A DNA stretch of 64,000 nt from Beijerinckiaceae bacterium (lineage in GTDB: Bacteria > Bacteroidota > Bacteroidia > Chitinophagales > Chitinophagaceae). Positions within the stretch are counted from its first letter, which is position 1. The number at the start of each line of letters is the position of its first letter. The position numbers and the translations under genes were made by a program. The notes under the pieces are model-generated. The model did not search any database. It was not told the origin of the DNA and was given only the letters and a program-made list of their open reading frames with translations. Below are positions 58,216-64,000 of the stretch, piece after piece. The stretch covers positions 1 through 64,000 of the forward strand of contig CAJCIQ010000136.1 in assembly GCA_903970475.1 (NCBI GenBank), read 5' to 3'.

Positions 58216-59453
58216 GTCGCTTTTTGAAATTCAAATACCGTGATCTCGGGCATTATCCCTACCCTACCAGGGTATCCTAAAAATCCATATCCTCTATTGA
58301 CATATAATTTTTGCTTCCCTACTTCGTATAATCCTGCCCATTGTTTATATACATATTCCACCGGACTCCATTTAAACCCTGGTATTTCCACCCCAAACTG
58401 CATACCATGTGTATGGCCTGCCAGCATCAGGTCAACTTCGGGATAGTGAGGGCGGATCTGTGCATCCCAATGGGATGGATCGTGGCTCATGAGTAGCTTA
58501 AACGCGTAATCCTCCGTTCCGGGATAAGCCAGGTCCATCCGTCCATGCTTAGGAAATCTAGCCTTGGCACTCCAATTTTCCACACCCAACAAAGCGATCT
58601 TATCCCCTTTCCTTTCCAACGCCACGTGCTCATTCATCAACAAGCGCCAGCCCATTTCCTGCTGAATGTTTTTTAATCTTTCCAGGTTGTCTGCCTTGGC
58701 CTGATCCGAAGGCCACCAGGCATAATCGCCATAATCATGATTTCCTAGGGTAGAGAATACCCCCATGGGGGCATTTAATCGACCGAACAAGTCTTTGTAC
58801 CCATCCATTTCTATGGATTGATCATTAACCAGGTCCCCTGTAAACAAAATACACTCAGGCTTCTCCTGAAGAATCATATCTACCCCTTTGGCCACAGCCT
58901 CTTTATTGGTAAAGCTTCCGGAATGAATATCCGATAGCTGCACCACTTTCCATCCATGAAAACCTTCAGGAAGGTTGGGGAAAGACAAAGTTACTTTACG
59001 AATATGATAATTATACTTATTCTTAAGACCCCAAAGTAGCGTACCAAAAAATCCTGTCCCTATGGCAATCCCTACCCAGCTCAGAAATACGGACCTGCTT
59101 ACGTGGTCACCTACAACCTCTTCTCCTTCATTTTGGTGAAAAAACAAGCGCCCAACCATCCATTGTATGAGCCTCCTGAAGTCGTCTGTCAGGAAAAAGA
59201 GGCAAGCCAGGAGCTGGGCAATGAAAAAACCCAGTACCATCACGACAACGGTATTTTTAATAATGGTGGAATGAATGGTGGGAACAATGGACAAACAAAA
59301 CAGGATACCCAGGGTAAGGGCCCAATAACCAACGCCTACCCCCATCCTCATCCTGGGACCATATCCATGGGTTAGAAACTTAACCACTTGAAAAACATAG
59401 AGATTCAAAACCAGGATGAGGGCTATGAGGATCCAGATATTCCGTCCGTGCAT
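58212..59453 (-). CDS. membrane-bound metallophosphoesterase
   Basis: A 413-residue protein from the ATG at 59453; longer readings enter the upstream gene. Four or five membrane helices fill the first 160 residues; then a calcineurin-like phosphoesterase domain has all metal motifs: QLSDIHSG, FTGDLVNDQS, LGNHDYGDYA, LMSHDPSHW and AGHTHGMQFG. This is the YkuE/YaeI-like layout whose members act on phospho-lipids or cyclic nucleotides. The membrane anchor argues for a lipid-linked substrate, which is inference. Ten bp after the FMN reductase gene. Confidence 0.9.
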   Translation of the reverse strand: MHGRNIWILIALILVLNLYVFQVVKFLTHGYGPRMRMGVGVGYWALTLGILFCLSIVPTIHSTIIKNTVVVMVLGFFIAQLLACLFFLTDDFRRLIQWMVGRLFFHQNEGEEVVGDHVSRSVFLSWVGIAIGTGFFGTLLWGLKNKYNYHIRKVTLSFPNLPEGFHGWKVVQLSDIHSGSFTNKEAVAKGVDMILQEKPECILFTGDLVNDQSIEMDGYKDLFGRLNAPMGVFSTLGNHDYGDYAWWPSDQAKADNLERLKNIQQEMGWRLLMNEHVALERKGDKIALLGVENWSAKARFPKHGRMDLAYPGTEDYAFKLLMSHDPSHWDAQIRPHYPEVDLMLAGHTHGMQFGVEIPGFKWSPVEYVYKQWAGLYEVGKQKLYVNRGYGFLGYPGRVGIMPEITVFEFQKAT

Positions 59454-59463
59454 ATCCAAAGAT

Positions 59464-59967
59464 TTAAAAAGAGATGAATTCTTCCAGTTGTTTTTTAACT
59501 GCCATAACAGTGGGCTCATCCGAAAGGTGCCCCTGTTGGTCAAGTAGCTTATCTACCACAGAAATCGGTAGTTTATTATGATGTACCGATACTTTCAGGT
59601 AATGAAGTACCCCGGTCAGGTGTTCCATCCCCCTTAAGTTACCCGCTCTGCCTACAGATACGCCGGTCAAAAGGGCTTTTTTCCCCCACCAGGCGGAACG
59701 AATGTCGGAATTATCCATGAGTGCCTTCAGTATTCCTGGATAGCTTCCGTTATATTCCGGAAGAATAAATATGAATTTTGAGGCAGGAATCAGGTACTTT
59801 TTTTCCACTTTTTCCAACTCCGGGTTTCTGTCCAATACATTGAGACCTTCCAGATTGAGCAATTGGGATTCAATTCCCTTATCTTTCAATATATCCTGGT
59901 AGGCCCTGGCAATTTTGAGGGTGTTGCTATCCTTTCGGTTGGTAGCGGAAATAATCGTGTATTCCAT
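59464..59967 (-). CDS. NADPH-dependent FMN reductase
   Basis: A 167-residue flavodoxin-like protein read from the ATG at 59967. The phosphate loop SATNRKDSNTLKIARAYQDI and the PEYNGSYPGILKALMDN segment are the family signature (FMN ring and phosphate binding). Such enzymes reduce FMN or small electrophiles with NADPH. Likely the first gene of an operon with the metallophosphoesterase and the barrel protein downstream. Confidence 0.92.
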   Translation of the reverse strand: MEYTIISATNRKDSNTLKIARAYQDILKDKGIESQLLNLEGLNVLDRNPELEKVEKKYLIPASKFIFILPEYNGSYPGILKALMDNSDIRSAWWGKKALLTGVSVGRAGNLRGMEHLTGVLHYLKVSVHHNKLPISVVDKLLDQQGHLSDEPTVMAVKKQLEEFISF

Positions 59968-60112
59968 ATAAGTCACCGCAAATTACGCACATACTGGAGA
60001 ATTGTTCCTGAATTTTGTCTACAAAACGTATTTTTGGCACTCGGCAAAGCCCTGAAAAATCAGGACATATCGGGTCATTGTCCTTACATAAATAAATATT
60101 ATACGATACAGC

Positions 60113-60937
60113 ATGGGTCGAATTATAGGAATTGCTAATCAAAAAGGGGGAGTGGGAAAAACCACCACGGCCATTAACCTGGCTGCCAGCTTTGCGGTCC
60201 TGGAGTACAGAACCTTGCTGGTAGACGCAGACCCTCAGGCCAATAGTACCACCGGGGTGGGATTTGACCTGCACAACATCACCCATAGTCTCTACGATTG
60301 CATGGTCAACGACACCAGGGTAAAAGATGTGATCCTCAAAAGCGACATCCCCTACCTGGACGTTGTTCCTTCCCATATTGACCTGGTTGGTGCCGAAATA
60401 GAAATGATCAACCATCCCCAAAGGGAAACGGTACTCAAATCCATTTTGGATCCCATCAAAGACGAGTACGATATCATAATTATAGACTGTTCTCCTTCCT
60501 TAGGGTTGATCACCGTCAATGCGCTTACCGCTTCAGACAGTGTGATCGTGCCCGTGCAATGCGAGTTCTTTGCTTTGGAGGGATTGGGAAAATTGTTGAA
60601 TACCATTAAAATAGTCCAAAACAGGTTAAATCCTGAACTGGCCATTGAAGGTATCCTGATGACCATGTATGATGGGCGCCTGCGTTTGTGTAATCAGGTA
60701 GTCAGTGAAGTCAGAAGGCATTTTGAAGAACTCGTATTCGAGTCCATTGTCCACCGTAACACCCGTTTGAGTGAAGCTCCCAGCTTTGGAAAGCCTGTCA
60801 TACTTTATGATGCGGAAAGCAAAGGGACCCTTAATTATCTGAATCTGGCAAAGGAAATCCTCCAGAAGAACAACCTCACAAAAATTAAACAGGAGGACAG
60901 GATCCTCAGTACTGCACACCATGACAAGTCCGAATAA
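60113..60937 (+). CDS. parA: chromosome-partitioning ATPase ParA (Soj)
   Basis: A 274-residue deviant-Walker ATPase: KGGVGKTTTAINLAASFAVL (deviant Walker A with signature Lys), LLVDADPQANSTTG (Walker A') and DIIIIDCSPSLGLITVNALT (Walker B). It lacks the N-terminal helix-turn-helix of plasmid type Ia ParA, so it is the chromosomal type. It binds DNA non-specifically and moves ParB-parS complexes. A TATTTTTG element at 60029-60036 with TTG at 60002-60004 is a possible promoter. Overlaps parB by 17 bp. Confidence 0.96.
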   Translation: MGRIIGIANQKGGVGKTTTAINLAASFAVLEYRTLLVDADPQANSTTGVGFDLHNITHSLYDCMVNDTRVKDVILKSDIPYLDVVPSHIDLVGAEIEMINHPQRETVLKSILDPIKDEYDIIIIDCSPSLGLITVNALTASDSVIVPVQCEFFALEGLGKLLNTIKIVQNRLNPELAIEGILMTMYDGRLRLCNQVVSEVRRHFEELVFESIVHRNTRLSEAPSFGKPVILYDAESKGTLNYLNLAKEILQKNNLTKIKQEDRILSTAHHDKSE

Positions 60938-61835
60938 GAAAGATGCACTGGGAAAAGGCATACGGTCTCTATTGCAGAATATCGATGCCGATCTGAAAAC
61001 AACAGAGGGAACTTTAAAGACGAATGTAGTGGAGACGGCAACGACGAGTTTACGTCTTGCCCTGGATCAGATCTCTGTCAATCCCAAGCAACCCCGTCGT
61101 GACTTCGATGAGCAGGCCATGGCTGAACTGGCTTCCAGCATCCGGCTACATGACATCATTCAACCCATTACCGTTTCCAGGCTTTCCGATGGAAAGTACC
61201 GGTTAATAGCGGGAGAACGGAGGTTCCGTGCCGCTAAGATGGCCGGATTAACCGACATCCCCGCTTATATACGTCAGGCTAACGATACAGAACTGCTGGA
61301 ATTGGCCTTGTTGGAAAACTTACAGCGGGAAAACCTCAACGCCATAGAAATAGCCTTGAGCTATAAGCGGTTGATGGAAGAACTGGAACATACCCAAGAG
61401 CAGGTAGCAGAAAGAATGGGTAAGGAGCGTAGTACGGTCACCAACTACCTCCGTTTGCTCAGGTTGCCCCCGGACATACAGGTGGCCGTGCGCAACGGTA
61501 CATTGACCATGGGCCATGCAAGAGCCCTGATCAATGTGGACGAAGTAGAAAAACAGCTCTTTATTTTTAATGAGATCAAGGAAAAACACCTTTCGGTAAG
61601 GCAAACGGAAGAACTAGTCCGTAAGCTGTACAGGCCTGGTATAGGTGCTGTTAAATCTGCTACAAAAAATGTATTACCCACTGCATTTAAAAAGATAGAG
61701 GATAATTTAGCTTCCCATTTTGGGACTAAAACCAAACTCAATCATAATAAAAAAGGGCATGGCTCCATTACCCTGGAATATTACTCCATTCAGGAACTTA
61801 ATGCCATTCTGGAGAAGATGCATGTTACGGTGTAA
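60921..61835 (+). CDS. parB: chromosome-partitioning protein ParB
   Basis: A 304-residue protein with a CTP-binding N-terminal domain (PKQPRRDFDEQAMAELASSI, RLIAGERRFRAAKMAGL), a central helix-turn-helix (TQEQVAERMGKERSTVTNYL) and a C-terminal dimerisation region. It loads at parS and spreads as a CTP-dependent clamp for chromosome segregation. No parS-like 14-16-bp palindrome was noticed in the window. Overlaps parA upstream and the DUF5683 gene downstream. Confidence 0.96.
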   Translation: MTSPNKKDALGKGIRSLLQNIDADLKTTEGTLKTNVVETATTSLRLALDQISVNPKQPRRDFDEQAMAELASSIRLHDIIQPITVSRLSDGKYRLIAGERRFRAAKMAGLTDIPAYIRQANDTELLELALLENLQRENLNAIEIALSYKRLMEELEHTQEQVAERMGKERSTVTNYLRLLRLPPDIQVAVRNGTLTMGHARALINVDEVEKQLFIFNEIKEKHLSVRQTEELVRKLYRPGIGAVKSATKNVLPTAFKKIEDNLASHFGTKTKLNHNKKGHGSITLEYYSIQELNAILEKMHVTV

Positions 61836-62478
61836 AACATTCGTTTTTTCCCTGGTGGTTTTGTTTTTTTCTACCCATACGTATGCCCAAATCGTACGTA
61901 TTGATAGCGTAGCCGTCCCCAAACCCATTTCTACCCTTTCGGATACTTCCGATTACTACACCAAACATCATAGGGATCCCCATAAAGCAACCGTGCGTTC
62001 CGCCATTATTCCCGGTTGGGGACAATGGTATAACCATAAATACTGGAAGGTGCCCATTGTGGTAGGCGCCCTGGTAACCACAGGCATCATCTTCAACTAT
62101 TGGTTGGGGGAATATAAGATGTACCGTCAGGCTTACTTAGCAGTAATAGATGCATCTAACGGGGATTCGACCCTATACAAGAAAATAGATACGGCCTTTT
62201 ATACCTGGAGTCCGCCGGATATTCAGTATGCCCGTAATGAATCCAGGCAATATGTGGACTATTCCGCCCTGGCCTTCATACTGATTTGGGGGTTGAACGT
62301 CGTAGATGCTACCGTGGATGCGCATCTGCATGAGTTCGATGTAACCGATAACCTGAGCATGAATTTGACGCCTAGTGGCGGTTGGCTGACGGGAGGGGCA
62401 TTAGGCGTCAGCCTCATTGTAGACATCCATAAGGCAAAACATAAGCCTTATCTCCTGTTGACACATCCTTTGTATTAG
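61822..62478 (+). CDS. DUF5683 domain-containing exported protein
   Basis: A 218-residue protein from the ATG at 61822, overlapping the parB end by 14 bp. A signal peptide (TFVFSLVVLFFSTHTYA) is followed by SAIIPGWGQWYNHKYWKVPI, the hallmark of the DUF5683 family, and further hydrophobic helices (VVGALVTTGIIFNYWL, ALAFILIWGLNVVDATVDAH). In Bacteroidota it is regularly found between parB and dapB, as here; its function is unknown and the envelope location is predicted. Confidence 0.88.
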   Translation: MLRCKTFVFSLVVLFFSTHTYAQIVRIDSVAVPKPISTLSDTSDYYTKHHRDPHKATVRSAIIPGWGQWYNHKYWKVPIVVGALVTTGIIFNYWLGEYKMYRQAYLAVIDASNGDSTLYKKIDTAFYTWSPPDIQYARNESRQYVDYSALAFILIWGLNVVDATVDAHLHEFDVTDNLSMNLTPSGGWLTGGALGVSLIVDIHKAKHKPYLLLTHPLY

Positions 62479-62485
62479 AACAGAT

Positions 62486-63202
62486 ATGAAAATTGCATTG
62501 CTCGGATATGGGAAGATGGGTAAGGCCATCGAAGGCCTCATGGCTCCCAGAGGACACGAGGCCATCCTGAAAATTGACGAAACAAATAGGGCTCAACTCA
62601 GCACTGAAACACTCCGTCAAGCGGACGTGGCCATCGAGTTTACCGGCCCCGAATCGGCGGTGGAGAACCTGATGCTTTGCCTTAAGGCTGGGGTTCCTGT
62701 CGTTTGTGGGTCCACTGGTTGGTTGCACCAATACGATGAGGTAGTCCAGGCCTTCCGCGCCCAACATGGCACCTTGCTTTACGCCAGCAATTTCAGTATT
62801 GGGGTTAACATCTTTTTTGCCCTCAACAAACGGCTGGCTGAGTTGATGAATCCCCATCCGGAATACCAGGTTTCCTTGACTGAAATTCATCATACCGCAA
62901 AAAAAGATGCCCCTTCCGGAACAGGAATCACCCTGGCAGAAGGTATTTTGAATACCATTGACCGTAAGAAAAACTGGGTCAATCATCCTACCAGCCAATC
63001 CGAAGAGCTGGCCATCATCAGCGAGCGGGTTGATCCGGCACCCGGTACCCACAAAGTCCTCTACAGTTCTCCCATAGACGACATTGAGATTATCCATACC
63101 GCCCATAACCGTATGGGGTTTGCCATGGGAGCCTTACTAGCCGCGGAGTATATAAAAGATAAGCAAGGAATATTCACTATGAAAGAAGTGTTGGGCCTAT
63201 AA
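62486..63202 (+). CDS. dapB: 4-hydroxy-tetrahydrodipicolinate reductase
   Basis: A 238-residue enzyme of the short Bacteroidota type. N-terminal Rossmann motif ALLGYGKMGKAIEG binds NAD(P)H; VVCGSTGWLHQYDEV and the catalytic EIHHTAKKDAPSGTGITLAE (His and Lys) are conserved. It reduces the product of DapA in lysine and diaminopimelate synthesis, needed for peptidoglycan. Eight bp after the DUF5683 gene; last gene of the par-dap operon. Confidence 0.96.
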   Translation: MKIALLGYGKMGKAIEGLMAPRGHEAILKIDETNRAQLSTETLRQADVAIEFTGPESAVENLMLCLKAGVPVVCGSTGWLHQYDEVVQAFRAQHGTLLYASNFSIGVNIFFALNKRLAELMNPHPEYQVSLTEIHHTAKKDAPSGTGITLAEGILNTIDRKKNWVNHPTSQSEELAIISERVDPAPGTHKVLYSSPIDDIEIIHTAHNRMGFAMGALLAAEYIKDKQGIFTMKEVLGL

Positions 63203-63273
63203 GCCCCTGAGAGTCTTCATCCGGATCCTAAATTTCCACGAACACCTGTTCGCTGGATGCAGTAAACTTTCCG

Positions 63274-63281
63274 TAACTTTG
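63274..63281 (+). promoter_or_regulatory. -7 promoter element of the Rrf2 gene
   Basis: TAACTTTG, an exact TAnnTTTG, 24 bp before the ATG at 63306. The -33 TTG is not evident. Confidence 0.45.
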
Positions 63282-63305
63282 CCTGTTATTTCCAAAAATT
63301 GCAGA

Positions 63306-63719
63306 ATGTTATCAAAGAAAACCCAATACGCATTCCAGGCTTTGATGTACCTGGCTCAAAAGGAGCCCAATGAACCCGTTCTGATTGCAGAGATCAGTAA
63401 GAAAAAGAAAATTCCCCTCAAATTTTTGGAAAACATCTTGCTGGAACTCAAAAATGCAGGGATACTTGAATCTAAGAAAGGCAAGGGCGGAGGTTATTAT
63501 TTTAAGGAGTCTCCCAAAAAGGTCAAATTGTCGGCAGTGATGCGCCTGCTGGATGGCCCCATCGCATTATTACCATGCGTAAGCCTTAATTTTTACGAGC
63601 GATGTAAGAACTGCGATGAGAAAAATTGTGGACTGAACTCAGTCATGTCTACCGTGAGAGATTCCGCATTGAAAATACTAGAAAAGAAAACCGTGGCCGA
63701 CATTGCCGCCGAAGGTTAG
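63306..63719 (+). CDS. Rrf2-family transcriptional regulator
   Basis: A 137-residue winged-helix protein from the ATG at 63306. The N-terminus LSKKTQYAFQALMYLAQKEP is the family mark, with recognition helix KFLENILLELKNAGILESKK and wing KGKGGGYYF. Three Cys in the dimerisation region (CVSLNFYERCKNCDEKNC, four in all) could hold a 2Fe-2S cluster as in IscR/NsrR-type sensors. The next gene, 59 bp downstream, is ohr, so it may regulate peroxide or redox stress genes; that link is inference. Confidence 0.92.
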   Translation: MLSKKTQYAFQALMYLAQKEPNEPVLIAEISKKKKIPLKFLENILLELKNAGILESKKGKGGGYYFKESPKKVKLSAVMRLLDGPIALLPCVSLNFYERCKNCDEKNCGLNSVMSTVRDSALKILEKKTVADIAAEG

Positions 63720-63744
63720 AAATAGCCCGAAATGTAAATATAAC

Positions 63745-63775
63745 TTGCGCTAATACGGACATCATAATATATTTA
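63745..63775 (+). promoter_or_regulatory. candidate ohr promoter
   Basis: TTG at 63745-63747, 20 bp, then TATATTTA at 63768-63775 (one base from TAnnTTTG), 3 bp before the ATG at 63779; a very short leader is implied. Confidence 0.4.
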
Positions 63776-63778
63776 ACT

Positions 63779-64000
63779 ATGCAAACACTATATACCGCTT
63801 ATGCCACCGCTACCGGTGGACGCAATGGACACGTTAAATCGGATAATGGCGTATTGGATTTCCAGGTCCGTTTCCCCAAAGGATTAGGGGGTGCCAACGA
63901 TGATTATCCCAACCCCGAAATGTTATTTGCCTGTGGTTACGCTGCCTGCTTTGACAGTGCACTGAATGTGATCATCAAGCAGGTCGGCGCAAAGACCGGC
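63779..64000 (+). CDS. ohr: organic hydroperoxide resistance protein (OsmC/Ohr), 3' end cut by window edge
   Basis: The frame is open from the ATG at 63779 to the window end (74 codons of about 140). MQTLYTAYATATGGRNGHVK, the PEMLFACGYAACFDSAL segment with the first peroxidatic Cys, and the preceding Arg/Glu positions match Ohr rather than OsmC. It reduces organic peroxides with lipoylated protein as electron donor. The resolving Cys lies beyond the window. Confidence 0.92.
   Translation, partial: MQTLYTAYATATGGRNGHVKSDNGVLDFQVRFPKGLGGANDDYPNPEMLFACGYAACFDSALNVIIKQVGAKTG

Noticed and set aside
60000-61900. parS site near parAB
   Set aside because: No palindrome of the GTTnCACGTGnAAC type was found by eye here or elsewhere in the window.
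1-64000. CRISPR array, complete insertion sequence or rRNA operon
   Set aside because: No regularly spaced direct repeats, no transposase frame with terminal inverted repeats and no rRNA-like sequence were seen.

Overview
The window is a chromosomal stretch of a Bacteroidota bacterium, most likely family Chitinophagaceae. This rests on a SusC/SusD pair with its own ECF sigma factor and FecR anti-sigma factor, the type IX secretion protein PorQ, many exported beta-barrel proteins, lone GNAT/ArsR/SRPBCC/DoxX genes typical of the group, promoters of the Bacteroidota TTG / TAnnTTTG type, and few clear Shine-Dalgarno sites. The family is an inference; the phylum is well supported.

Left part (1 to about 12,700) is an accessory, decaying region. 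It opens with a minus-strand phage-tail-like module (a tail-fibre-like gene cut by the window edge, two small tail-type proteins and a small membrane protein), two of whose frames need a -1 shift. Then come a stand-alone RNA polymerase alpha-CTD-like protein, two paralogous helix-turn-helix genes, a ceramidase-like membrane enzyme, a Crp-type regulator and a three-gene set led by a lipoprotein with a papain-like His/Cys pair. A tRNA-Val, a tyrosine recombinase and a truncated 3' half of a second tRNA-Val mark an integration site (8713-10604). To the right lie a toxin-antitoxin remnant, a gene broken by two in-frame stops and a PDZ scrap. Three genes spread over 6.6 kb share a 14-bp box (CTGCAnnCTGACAG) placed exactly 18 bp upstream of a -7-like element, which suggests a small co-regulated set. 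This is the most notable observation.

Middle part (12,700-42,100) is ordinary chromosome: sulfatase, endonuclease III, FAD oxidoreductase, an ArsR-SRPBCC-DoxX-YdeI operon behind a 22-bp palindrome, hemerythrin-like protein, DsbA-family oxidoreductase, ABC-2 permease, a ruined outer-membrane protein gene, BlaI-like regulator, Kef-type antiporter, the N-degron pair clpS-aat, Tex, a DnaQ/GIY-YIG nuclease, a large MscS channel, valS, a peptidase/beta-propeller/beta-barrel fusion, GNAT, an Lrp regulator and ahcY.

Right part (42,300-64,000) holds a nutrient-uptake and cell-surface-signalling unit (sigma, FecR, STN-containing SusC, SusD; no enzyme beside it), pdxJ, a LysR-YeiH pair, porQ, lon, several envelope proteins, a metallophosphoesterase and FMN reductase, the chromosome-segregation and lysine genes parA-parB-DUF5683-dapB, an Rrf2 regulator and the beginning of ohr. 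No rRNA genes or CRISPR arrays were seen.
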